Shown piece by piece: positions 1 to 4,965 of a stretch of DNA of 46,010 nt (positions are counted from its first letter, which is position 1; every line of letters starts with the position of its first letter). The notes beneath the pieces are model-generated. The model searched no databases. It saw nothing but the letters and a program-made list of their open reading frames with translations, and was not told the origin of the DNA. Source of the stretch: a virus. The stretch spans positions 1 to 46,010 of IMG/VR virus record IMGVR_UViG_3300010158_002102. One strand, written 5' to 3'. A program made the position numbers and the translations under genes.

Positions 1-81
1 ATGAAGCATCAATGGTGATGCAGTGGACTGTAAATCCGCCGCCTTCGGGCACGACTGGTTCGATCCCAGTAATCTCCACCA
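1..81 (+). tRNA. tRNA-Tyr (GTA), 5' end cut by window edge
   Basis: The anticodon stem GTGGA/TCCGC closes loop CTGTAAA, with anticodon GTA at 30-32. A long class II variable arm (GCC-TTCG-GGC) marks a bacterial-type tRNA-Tyr. The T-arm ACTGG/CCAGT and the 3' acceptor strand AATCTCC are followed by discriminator A and an encoded CCA. The matching 5' acceptor strand lies mostly before base 1. Confidence 0.9.
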
Positions 82-120
82 ATCAATTCCTCAGTAGCAC
101 AGCGGTAGTTACTTATTTTT

Positions 121-158
121 GAACCACCTAAATGTATAAATAAATACATCGGAGGTTC
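121..158 (+). promoter_or_regulatory. Hairpin hiding the HNH ribosome binding site, with an internal late promoter
   Basis: The strand 121-128 (GAACCACC) pairs with 151-158 (GGAGGTTC), with one A-A mismatch, and 132-137 (ATGTAT) pairs with 144-149 (ATACAT). The 3' arm contains the strong Shine-Dalgarno GGAGG (151-155) of the HNH gene, so read-through transcripts would be poorly translated. TATAAATA (135-142), the T4 late promoter box, lies inside the hairpin. A transcript starting about 6 nt downstream would lack the 5' arm and leave the site free. This is the logic known for T4 I-TevI; its operation here is inferred. Confidence 0.75.
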
Positions 159-161
159 GAT

Positions 162-674
162 ATGAAAGTATGTCCAAAGTGTAATACGGAACACAACAAA
201 GGCGGCAAATATTGTTGCAGAAGTTGTGCCAATAGTAGAGTCTTTAGTGATACTGCTATTGAAAAGAAAAGAAATAAGAGTTTGATTTTTTGGTCTCAGT
301 TTGATGAAGCTGGTAGAAAAGAATTCAACAAAGAAAAGATAGCAAAGTATGATCGAGAGTTGGCTGATAAAAAAGGAACAGAAACTCGATTACAACAATC
401 TTGGAGTAGACCATATGAAGATATGGCACACGATTCTTTAAGAAAGAGATTGTTGGTTGAGAGAGATTATACTTGCGAAGAATGTGGTATAGGTAATAAT
501 TATAACGGAAAACCGCTATCATTAGAACTTGATCATATAGACGGTAATAATAAGAATAACAAAATTGAAAACTTAAGAATATTATGTCCTAATTGTCATA
601 GTCAAACTCCGACACATAGGTCAAAGAATATTAAGTATAAAAGATTGTTAGCAGAAAAGAATATTGGCATATAG
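162..674 (+). CDS. HNH homing endonuclease
   Basis: This 170-residue protein is a free-standing HNH nuclease of the kind found in phage tRNA clusters. An N-terminal zinc-finger-like patch has Cys4, Cys7, Cys18/19 and Cys22. The HNH core has Cys105/Cys108, the metal-binding Asp124-His125, Asn137 and the Cys142-x-x-Cys145-His146 knuckle. The middle is rich in Lys and Glu. It starts at ATG with GGAGG seven bases upstream, inside a sequestering hairpin. Its stop codon TAG (672-674) lies within the acceptor/D region of the next tRNA-Asn, so the gene is wedged into the tRNA array without destroying that tRNA. The family makes site-specific double-strand breaks or nicks that spread the gene; the target here is unknown. 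Confidence 0.9.
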   Translation: MKVCPKCNTEHNKGGKYCCRSCANSRVFSDTAIEKKRNKSLIFWSQFDEAGRKEFNKEKIAKYDRELADKKGTETRLQQSWSRPYEDMAHDSLRKRLLVERDYTCEECGIGNNYNGKPLSLELDHIDGNNKNNKIENLRILCPNCHSQTPTHRSKNIKYKRLLAEKNIGI

Positions 675-740
675 CTCAGTTGGTAGAGCGTTCGGCTGTT
701 AACCGAAATGTCCCTGGTTCGAGCCCAGGTTTGCCAGCCA
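665..740 (+). tRNA. tRNA-Asn (GTT)
   Basis: Anticodon stem TTCGG/CCGAA closes loop CTGTTAA. The D-arm AGCTCAGTTGGTAGAGC and T-arm CCTGG/CCAGG are canonical, and CCA is encoded. The acceptor stem has one T-T mismatch. The first 10 bases overlap the end of the HNH gene. Confidence 0.93.
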
Positions 741-746
741 ATTTAA

Positions 747-836
747 GGAAGTATGGCTGAGCATGGCTTAAGGCAGCAGTCTTGAAAACTGAAGGCTCGA
801 AAGGGTCCGTGGGTTCGAATCCTACTACTTCCGCCA
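747..836 (+). tRNA. tRNA-Ser (TGA)
   Basis: This is a 90-nt class II tRNA with loop CTTGAAA (anticodon TGA at 783-785), a long variable arm around GCTCGAAAGGGT, acceptor GGAAGTA/TACTTCC and encoded CCA. Confidence 0.93.
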
Positions 837-843
837 AGTTAGT

Positions 844-917
844 GTCTCTCTAATGTAATGGCAGCATGTCGGTCTCCAAAACCGTTCGTGGGGGTTCGAG
901 TCCCTCGGGGGACGCCA
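844..917 (+). tRNA. tRNA-Trp (CCA)
   Basis: Anticodon loop CTCCAAA gives anticodon CCA. The acceptor GTCTCTC pairs with GGGGGAC using G-T wobbles. The T-arm and encoded CCA are intact. Confidence 0.9.
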
Positions 918-936
918 AGATAATTTAAAATAAGTG

Positions 937-965
937 TTGACATTGCAGAACACTTGCAGTATAAT
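937..965 (+). promoter_or_regulatory. Sigma70-type promoter for the next tRNA block
   Basis: TTGACA (937-942) and TATAAT (960-965) are both perfect consensus boxes with a 17-bp spacer. Transcription would start just before tRNA-Leu at 986. Confidence 0.85.
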
Positions 966-985
966 AAGCACAAGCAAGAAATAAT

Positions 986-1069
986 GCGAGAGTGGTGGAA
1001 TGGTATACACAGCAGACTTAAAATCTGCCGCCGCAAGGATTGAGGGTTCGAGTCCCTCCTCTCGCACCA
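986..1069 (+). tRNA. tRNA-Leu (TAA)
   Basis: This class II tRNA has anticodon stem GCAGA/TCTGC and loop CTTAAAA (anticodon 1019-1021), a short hairpin in the variable arm, acceptor GCGAGAG/CTCTCGC and CCA. Confidence 0.93.
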
Positions 1070-1087
1070 ATGGATAAGTAGTACAAA

Positions 1088-1177
1088 GGAACGGTCCCAT
1101 AATGGTATTGGAGCGGATTGCTAATCCGTCGAGTGGTGAAAGCCGCTTTAAGAGTTCGAGTCTCTTTCGTTCCGCCA
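1088..1177 (+). tRNA. tRNA-Ser (GCT)
   Basis: This class II tRNA has anticodon stem GCGGA/TCCGT and loop TTGCTAA, a long variable arm, T-arm AAGAG/CTCTT and an encoded CCA. It complements the Ser-TGA tRNA for AGY codons. Confidence 0.92.
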
Positions 1178-1197
1178 GATTTTAACAAAGGTAAAAT

Positions 1198-1431
1198 ATG
1201 AAACCAGGTAAGACATTTAAATTGAGAAAGAGCACAAAGACCATGCTGGCATCCATTGTAGATCCAGTCAAACGTAATGAGTGGAAACGTGCAATGATTG
1301 ATGCACAACTGTGCAGTGAGGTTGTTATTAAAACTCCCTCACGTGATAGAAATGCACCACGTGGCAATGGTCCAACTGGTTATGTGACCAACGACACTGG
1401 CACAGCAAGCACAGCAAGCACAGCAGGATAA
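1198..1431 (+). CDS. Small basic protein of unknown function
   Basis: I do not recognise this 77-residue protein. The N-terminal half is Lys/Arg-rich with the core VDPVKRNEWKRAMIDAQ, which looks helical. The tail is low-complexity Thr/Ala/Ser/Gly, encoded by short tandem CAGCAAGCA repeats (about 1402-1424). It sits between tRNA-Ser and tRNA-Thr with AAAGG just upstream of the ATG. Being tucked between tRNAs it is probably co-transcribed with them. A role in RNA binding is possible from its charge but is a guess. Confidence 0.7.
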   Translation: MKPGKTFKLRKSTKTMLASIVDPVKRNEWKRAMIDAQLCSEVVIKTPSRDRNAPRGNGPTGYVTNDTGTASTASTAG

Positions 1432-1439
1432 TAAATATT

Positions 1440-1513
1440 GCCCTTGTAGTATATTGGTATTACAATTGCCTTGTAAGCATTAGAAGAAGGTTCGATTCCT
1501 TACTGGGGCACCA
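1440..1513 (+). tRNA. tRNA-Thr (TGT)
   Basis: Anticodon loop CTTGTAA with stem ATTGC/GCATT; acceptor GCCCTTG/CTGGGGC with one T-T mismatch; encoded CCA. The stems are slightly weak, but the fold is complete. Confidence 0.85.
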
Positions 1514-1818
1514 AAAACCCGGATTACACTTTTTCCGTTAAGAAAGTGGGTGGGGCAGTCACCATAGAGAGTGCTAGGTATTCAATGCCATGACCATCCG
1601 TACTCTGTGAAGGAGTGGCGGGAACGCATTGGGTGAGGTTTAACACCTTTCCAGAAGAACAAATGTTATGGACAGAGTAACCGCTCAGTCTAGGGCCTAT
1701 GTGGTGTAGGTAGCTAGACACTTTATTAAAGTACATTTAGCTTGAACATAGTTTGAGTAGCAAGGACCGGCCACCATCAGCGTGATGAAAAAGGCCTAAA
1801 TGTATTTCAATAAAGTAT
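1514..1818 (+). ncRNA. Candidate structured RNA in tRNA cluster
   Basis: No convincing gene is present in these 305 bases. On the plus strand the segment folds into several clean helices. CTATGT (1697-1702) pairs with ACATAG (1746-1751), enclosing AGCTA (1712-1716)/TAGCT (1738-1742), which encloses ACTTT (1720-1724)/AAAGT (1728-1732). Further on, GGCC (1769-1772)/GGCC (1793-1796) encloses the hairpin CATCA-GCG-TGATG (1775-1787). It lies between two tRNAs without its own promoter. T4 encodes stable RNAs of unknown role in the same setting; no family match is recognised here. Confidence 0.5.
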
Positions 1819-1892
1819 GCGGGATTCGTAAAATGGTATTACCTTAGATTTCCAATCTAATGTCGGGAGTTCGATTCTCCCATCCCGCTCCA
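1819..1892 (+). tRNA. tRNA-Gly (TCC)
   Basis: Anticodon stem TTAGA/TCTAA with loop TTTCCAA; acceptor GCGGGAT/ATCCCGC; T-arm GGGAG/CTCCC; encoded CCA. Confidence 0.93.
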
Positions 1893-1898
1893 GTATAA

Positions 1899-1975
1899 CC
1901 GTGTGTAGCTCAGCCTGGTAGAGCTCTGCGTTTGGGACGCAGTGGTCGCATGTTCGAATCGTGTCACACGGACCA
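1899..1975 (+). tRNA. tRNA-Pro (TGG)
   Basis: Anticodon stem CTGCG/CGCAG with loop TTTGGGA; acceptor CCGTGTG pairs fully with CACACGG; D-arm AGCTCAGCCTGGTAGAGCT; encoded CCA. Confidence 0.94.
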
Positions 1976-1980
1976 AGTTT

Positions 1981-2054
1981 GGGGGATTAGTATAATGGGA
2001 TTACGGCAGCTTTGCAAGCTGTTTATGGGAGTTCGATCCTCCCATCCTCCACCA
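1981..2054 (+). tRNA. tRNA-Ala (TGC)
   Basis: Anticodon stem GCAGC/GCTGT with loop TTTGCAA; acceptor GGGGGAT/ATCCTCC with one G-T pair; encoded CCA. Confidence 0.92.
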
Positions 2055-2060
2055 AGTTGA

Positions 2061-2136
2061 CGCAGAGTGTTAGAAGTGGTATCTGGCTAGGCTCATAACC
2101 TAGAGGTCGGTGGTTCGAATCCATCCTCTGCAACCA
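2061..2136 (+). tRNA. tRNA-Met (CAT)
   Basis: Anticodon stem CTAGG/CCTAG with loop CTCATAA; T-arm GGTGG/CCATC; encoded CCA. Position 1 is C facing A at position 72, the unpaired first pair typical of bacterial initiator tRNAs. The three G-C pairs of initiators in the anticodon stem are absent, so the elongator or initiator role is open. Confidence 0.88.
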
Positions 2137-2144
2137 ATAATGTA

Positions 2145-2162
2145 CTAGTTCATTCTAACTAG
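2145..2162 (+). repeat. Perfect inverted repeat after tRNA-Met
   Basis: CTAGTT (2145-2150) and AACTAG (2157-2162) enclose the loop CATTCT. There is no T-run, so it is more likely a processing or stability hairpin than a terminator. Confidence 0.5.
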
Positions 2163-2196
2163 ATGGTGGAATCGTCACTAACCAGTGGCCCCTATT

Positions 2197-2250
2197 AGGA
2201 TGCTAACAGCAACTTTAAACTTTTGGTATAAAGAAAAATGCATCCTGTTA
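2197..2250 (+). ncRNA. Y RNA-like element A
   Basis: AGGATGC (2197-2203) pairs with GCATCCT (2240-2246). The 5' arm is followed by TAACAGCAACTTTAAA and the 3' arm by TGTTA, the signature shared by five elements in this region. An inner stem CTTTA (2213-2217)/TAAAG (2229-2233) closes the small hairpin. The RNA would be about 54 nt and ends 3 nt before tRNA-Arg, from whose precursor it could be released by tRNA 5' processing. The link to Ro60 is inferred from the neighbouring TROVE gene. Confidence 0.6.
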
Positions 2251-2253
2251 ATT

Positions 2254-2328
2254 CTCGCTGTAGTTCAATGGATAGAATAGGGGTTTCCTAAACCTTTGAT
2301 CCAAGTTCGATTCTTGGTGGCGAGGCCA
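2254..2328 (+). tRNA. tRNA-Arg (CCT)
   Basis: Anticodon loop TTCCTAA gives CCT, reading AGG. T-arm CCAAG/CTTGG; acceptor CTCGCTG/TGGCGAG with G-T pairs; encoded CCA. Confidence 0.88.
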
Positions 2329-2335
2329 AAAAGTA

Positions 2336-2364
2336 TTGACATTACAACACAAACACAGTATAAT
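2336..2364 (+). promoter_or_regulatory. Sigma70-type promoter for the omega-like gene
   Basis: TTGACA (2336-2341) and TATAAT (2359-2364) are perfect boxes with a 17-bp spacer, 20 bp before the ATG at 2385. Confidence 0.88.
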
Positions 2365-2384
2365 AACATTTTAACGAGGCATAT

Positions 2385-2615
2385 ATGAGCAAACCAATTG
2401 GACTTAGTCGTGGCCCTGAAGTTGACACTAATCAATGTGTTGATCTATCAGGCGGCAACAGATTTAATCTTGTGCTAATTGCGGCAGCAAGAGCACGTGA
2501 GATTAAACGCCAGCATCGTGAAAGCGACAAGCGTGAACACGTATATTCTAACCTCACTGCACTATTGGAAATCCAAAGTGGCAAAATTGGTGCAGAATAT
2601 TTGAAACGAGTTTGA
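2385..2615 (+). CDS. rpoZ-like: RNA polymerase omega subunit homologue
   Basis: This 76-residue protein has the omega core. GGNRFNLVLIAAARAREI (about residues 23-40) matches the bacterial GNRFDLVLVAARRARQ helix that clamps the beta' subunit, and SNLTALLEIQSGKIG (55-69) matches the TVIALREIEEGLI segment. The N-terminal 20 residues differ from host omega. Length is in the family range (about 70-90). It starts at ATG after ACGAGG and has its own consensus promoter, so it is likely made early by host polymerase. It could replace host omega in RNAP and change promoter preference or stability (inference). Confidence 0.85.
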   Translation: MSKPIGLSRGPEVDTNQCVDLSGGNRFNLVLIAAARAREIKRQHRESDKREHVYSNLTALLEIQSGKIGAEYLKRV

Positions 2616-2625
2616 CAAAGAATTT

Positions 2626-2700
2626 GGGACGTTAATTCAGCGGTAGAAGGCTTCCTTTACACGGAAGAGGTCGGCAGTTCGAACCTGTCACGTCCTACCA
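2626..2700 (+). tRNA. tRNA-Val (TAC)
   Basis: Anticodon stem CTTCC/GGAAG with loop TTTACAC; acceptor GGGACGT/ACGTCCT with a first G-T pair; T-arm GGCAG/CTGTC; encoded CCA. Confidence 0.92.
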
Positions 2701-2706
2701 AACATT

Positions 2707-2784
2707 GCAACGGTGCCAGAGCGGTCCAATGGATCGGATTGCAAATCCGTAAAACCGGGGGTTCAAATCCCTCCCGTTGCTCCA
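2707..2784 (+). tRNA. tRNA-Cys (GCA)
   Basis: Anticodon loop TTGCAAA in the GGA/TCC stem, acceptor GCAACGG/CCGTTGC perfectly paired, and CCA encoded after TC. The variable region resembles bacterial tRNA-Cys. Confidence 0.88.
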
Positions 2785-2790
2785 ATTTTA

Positions 2791-2923
2791 GGATACTAAC
2801 AGCAACTTTTAACATGGAAAAACTTTTGGTCGTGAGTTCGAATCTCACTTTCCGATCAAGCCTAAACAGCAGTCGGTTATAGCTCAGTGGTAGAGCAAAA
2901 GTGTTAAAAAATGTATCCTGTTT
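2791..2923 (+). ncRNA. Y RNA-like element B with permuted tRNA-like domain
   Basis: The closing stem is GGATAC (2791-2796)/GTATCC (2913-2918), with TAACAGCAACTTT and TGTTT after the arms. Inside, ACTTTT (2822-2827) pairs with AAAAGT (2897-2902). This leads into a tRNA-like module in permuted order. First comes a canonical T-arm (GTGAG-TTCGAAT-CTCAC, 2832-2848), then TTTCCGA (2849-2855), a connecting loop, TCGGTTA (2873-2879; an acceptor-like helix with two T-T mismatches), TA and a canonical D-arm (GCTC-AGTGGTA-GAGC, 2882-2896). Bacterial YrlA RNAs are known to pair a Ro-binding stem with a tRNA mimic, which this matches well. Confidence 0.75.
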
Positions 2924-2935
2924 CACCAAAATATA

Positions 2936-2964
2936 TAGACAAGACATGTTGTTTGTACTATAAT
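2936..2964 (+). promoter_or_regulatory. Sigma70-type promoter for elements C-E and the TROVE gene
   Basis: TAGACA (2936-2941) and TATAAT (2959-2964) with a 17-bp spacer. The predicted start near 2971 is about 30 nt before element C, so the RNA array and the TROVE gene may share this transcript. Confidence 0.75.
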
Positions 2965-3000
2965 AGTCGTATAGCAAGTAACATTGTTAAGAAAGTTTTA

Positions 3001-3158
3001 GGATCGGTACAGCAACTTCATATTAAATGGAACGCTAATCTTATGTTAATCGCTGGAGCCTTAATTGGCTTTGAAGGTTATTAGCATGTGTAGGATTAGA
3101 TAGAGGAGTTTCGATAAGTCTCCTCGATAAAAACAAAAAGTAGAAAACGATCCTGTTA
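3001..3158 (+). ncRNA. Y RNA-like element C
   Basis: GGATCG (3001-3006) pairs with CGATCC (3148-3153), followed by GTACAGCAACTT and TGTTA respectively. Internal helices are GCTAAT (3034-3039)/ATTAGC (3080-3085), AGCC (3057-3060)/GGCT (3067-3070), and GAGGAG (3103-3108)/CTCCTC (3120-3125) around a loop containing TTCGAT. No long reading frame fits. The stem sequence differs from its neighbours but stays paired, which supports an RNA role. Confidence 0.6.
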
Positions 3159-3162
3159 TATT

Positions 3163-3396
3163 TGGATGACTACAGCAATTTAAAAACTCTGAACTAACTG
3201 CTATTGAAGGTGGTGGCAGCACAAGCAGAAATGCTTTCTAGAAATAGACACTGATGGAATAGACGACAGAATGGAAAGACATTCTATGATGTTTGTACAG
3301 ACACAACACAAACTAGTCAACATGAATGTTGATAGGGTCTGGGTGCTATAATTGGCCAGACCAGAAAATAAACAAATTGGCACGATCATCCTGTTA
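3163..3396 (+). ncRNA. Y RNA-like element D
   Basis: TGGATGA (3163-3169) and TCATCC (3386-3391) form the closing stem, with CTACAGCAATTTAAA after the first arm and TGTTA after the second. The interior holds three clear hairpins: AGAATG (3268-3273)/CATTCT (3280-3285), CAACAT (3318-3323)/ATGTTG (3326-3331), and GGTCTGG (3336-3342)/CCAGACC (3356-3362). It begins only four bases after element C ends, so processing from a common transcript is likely. Confidence 0.55.
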
Positions 3397-3403
3397 AAGT
3401 TTT

Positions 3404-3463
3404 AGAATGTTAACAGCAACTTTAAATTTCAACTATAATCGAAAATAAAATACATTCTGTAAA
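3404..3463 (+). ncRNA. Y RNA-like element E in the TROVE leader
   Basis: AGAATGT (3404-3410) pairs with ACATTCT (3452-3458), with TAACAGCAACTTTAAA after the 5' arm and GTAA after the 3' arm. Here the conserved GGAT/ATCC has become GAAT/ATTC, a paired G-C to A-T exchange. The element ends in the Shine-Dalgarno AAAGG (3461-3465) of the TROVE gene. Protein bound here could block ribosome entry, so it may act as an autoregulatory operator (inference). Confidence 0.55.
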
Positions 3464-3473
3464 GGTAATTAAA

Positions 3474-4886
3474 ATGAACGCATTTGTAACAGCAATAGCA
3501 AATCAAGAAGCCCGTACTGCCAATGGCATGAAGGCTCGTAAGTCAACAGCTTCGGCTTGTGTTGACTTGTTCTACAAGATCGGTGCAAGCCGTGGTAAGA
3601 ACATCACAGGCGACTTCACAGCCGCTTATGTAGAAAACTCTGACGTTGCACTACGCATCGCACAATGGGCACGTGATGTCCGTGGTGGTGCAGGGGAACG
3701 TCAATTGTTCCGCGATATTCTAGTACATCTAGAAAAGCGTGACCCAGACGCCGCTTTGGCTCTGTTGAAGAAGGTTCCAGAAGTGGGCCGTTGGGACGAC
3801 ATCTTTGTGTTCCAATCACCAGTGTTGAAGTCAGCCGCTTATACCATGTTGGGCGATGCCCTACGTACTAAGAACGGTTTGGCTGCAAAGTGGACTCCTC
3901 GTAAGGGTAAGATTGCGGCTGAAGTACGAGCATTCTTCGGAATGTCTCCAAAGCAGTATCGTAAGAGTTTGGTCGGTATGACCACAGTTGTGGAAACACA
4001 AATGTGTGCAGGCGACTGGGATAACATCAACTTCAGTCACGTTCCTTCTGTTGCTTCACGCAACTACAAGAAGGCATTCAGCCGTCACACACTAGCATTC
4101 GCTGAGTATGTGGCCAAGTTGGTAAGTGGTGATAAGACTGTTAAGGTTAACGCCAACGCAATCTTCCCACATGACGTGTTGAAGGGTGTTATCGGTTCTT
4201 ACCGTTCAAGTTTGGACAAGACAGCTACTGACCACATTGTGGCACAGTGGGACAGCTTGCCTAACTACGTTGGAGATGCCAGCATCATGCCAATCGTAGA
4301 CGTTAGCGGTTCTATGAGTTGCCCAGCAGGCAAGAACACTGGCGTAACTTGTATGGACGTTTCAATCAGCTTGGGCTTGTACCTAGCAGACAAGAACAAG
4401 GGCGTGTTCAAGGACACATTCTTAACTTTCTCAGACAAGCCACAACTGGTTACTCTAAAGGGTAACATTGTTGAAAAGGTTGACCAAATGAGCAAGAGTG
4501 ACTGGAACATGAGCACTAACTTGCATGCCGCTATGGATAAGATCCTAAGCGTTGCAGTTAAGGGTTCAGTACCAGCCAGCGACATGCCAGCCATGTTGCT
4601 GATCTTGAGTGACATGCAGTTTAACCAATGTGCTCGTTTCGACGACACAGCAATGCAAATGATTGAACGCAAGTTCGCAGATGCAGGTTACACTGTGCCA
4701 CAGATTGTTTTCTGGAACCTAAACAGTTCAGACAACGTGCCTGTAGCGTCAGACAAGAGTGGTGCCGCATTGGTAAGTGGATTTAGTCCATCCATCATGA
4801 CTAGCTTGCTAGCCGCTGATTTGGATCAATTCACTCCAGAAGGCATTATGCTTAAGACTGTAATGAGTGATCGTTACAAGTTGTAA
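3474..4886 (+). CDS. Ro60-like TROVE/vWA RNA-binding protein
   Basis: This 470-residue protein has the TROVE/DUF2828-type helical repeat region (about residues 1-260), including RGGAGERQLFRDIL from residue 70 and the GRWDDIFVF segment. A C-terminal von Willebrand A domain follows, whose MIDAS motif DVSGS is at 276-280. Ro60 proteins form a ring that binds misfolded RNAs and Y RNAs. Bacterial Rsr works with YrlA RNA and the nuclease PNPase. The upstream array of Y-like elements A-E supports that role. AAAGG precedes the ATG by 8 bases. A terminator follows 28 bp downstream. Codon use is richer in G/C than the neighbours, suggesting high expression. Confidence 0.9.
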   Translation: MNAFVTAIANQEARTANGMKARKSTASACVDLFYKIGASRGKNITGDFTAAYVENSDVALRIAQWARDVRGGAGERQLFRDILVHLEKRDPDAALALLKKVPEVGRWDDIFVFQSPVLKSAAYTMLGDALRTKNGLAAKWTPRKGKIAAEVRAFFGMSPKQYRKSLVGMTTVVETQMCAGDWDNINFSHVPSVASRNYKKAFSRHTLAFAEYVAKLVSGDKTVKVNANAIFPHDVLKGVIGSYRSSLDKTATDHIVAQWDSLPNYVGDASIMPIVDVSGSMSCPAGKNTGVTCMDVSISLGLYLADKNKGVFKDTFLTFSDKPQLVTLKGNIVEKVDQMSKSDWNMSTNLHAAMDKILSVAVKGSVPASDMPAMLLILSDMQFNQCARFDDTAMQMIERKFADAGYTVPQIVFWNLNSSDNVPVASDKSGAALVSGFSPSIMTSLLAADLDQFTPEGIMLKTVMSDRYKL

Positions 4887-4914
4887 ACAGTTGTGTAAAA
4901 ACAACAGTTTTTGG

Positions 4915-4948
4915 ACCCGGTCAGCTTAGGTTGACTGGGTTTCTTTTT
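4915..4948 (+). terminator. Rho-independent terminator after TROVE gene
   Basis: ACCCGGTCA (4915-4923) pairs with TGACTGGGT (4932-4940) over nine base pairs, followed by TTCTTTTT. Its 3' arm also carries the -35 box of the next promoter. Confidence 0.9.
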
Positions 4949-4959
4949 GAGTGTATAAT
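4931..4959 (+). promoter_or_regulatory. Promoter overlapping the terminator; likely leaderless start
   Basis: TTGACT (4931-4936) and TATAAT (4954-4959) have a 17-bp spacer. The start point seven bases on is the A of the ATG at 4966, and no Shine-Dalgarno is present. Confidence 0.8.
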
Positions 4960-4965
4960 TAACAC

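Noticed and set aside
82-120. tRNA-like D-arm fragment (CAGTAGCACAGCGGTAG) after tRNA-Tyr
   Set aside because: It resembles the start of a tRNA, but no matching anticodon or T-arm follows before the HNH gene. It may be a remnant, but the pairing is too poor to annotate.
825-1367. Minus-strand reading frames across the tRNA block
   Set aside because: They are antisense to perfect tRNA genes and have no ribosome sites or recognisable domains.
1524-1736. Minus-strand 70-residue frame in the gap after tRNA-Thr
   Set aside because: Composition is not protein-like and the plus strand shows strong RNA helices there.
1514-1818. RNase P RNA or tmRNA
   Set aside because: Short resemblances such as ACAGAGTAACCGC were seen, but the conserved cores and the tmRNA ends are missing.
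2657-2977. Minus-strand 106-residue frame over tRNA-Val, tRNA-Cys and element B
   Set aside because: It is a shadow of structured RNA genes on the plus strand.
3336-3362. GGTCTGG/CCAGACC hairpin as a terminator
   Set aside because: It is followed by AGAAAATAAAC rather than a T-run, and the TROVE gene needs read-through.
3201-3389. Minus-strand 62-residue frame in element D
   Set aside because: No start signal. The hairpins and shared ends on the plus strand explain the sequence better.
2197-3463. CRISPR array or simple direct repeats
   Set aside because: The repeated parts are paired arms with covariation and the interiors differ widely in length, unlike repeats with uniform spacers.
4265-4672. 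Minus-strand 135-residue frame within the TROVE gene
   Set aside because: A shadow frame of the biased codon use in the vWA region.
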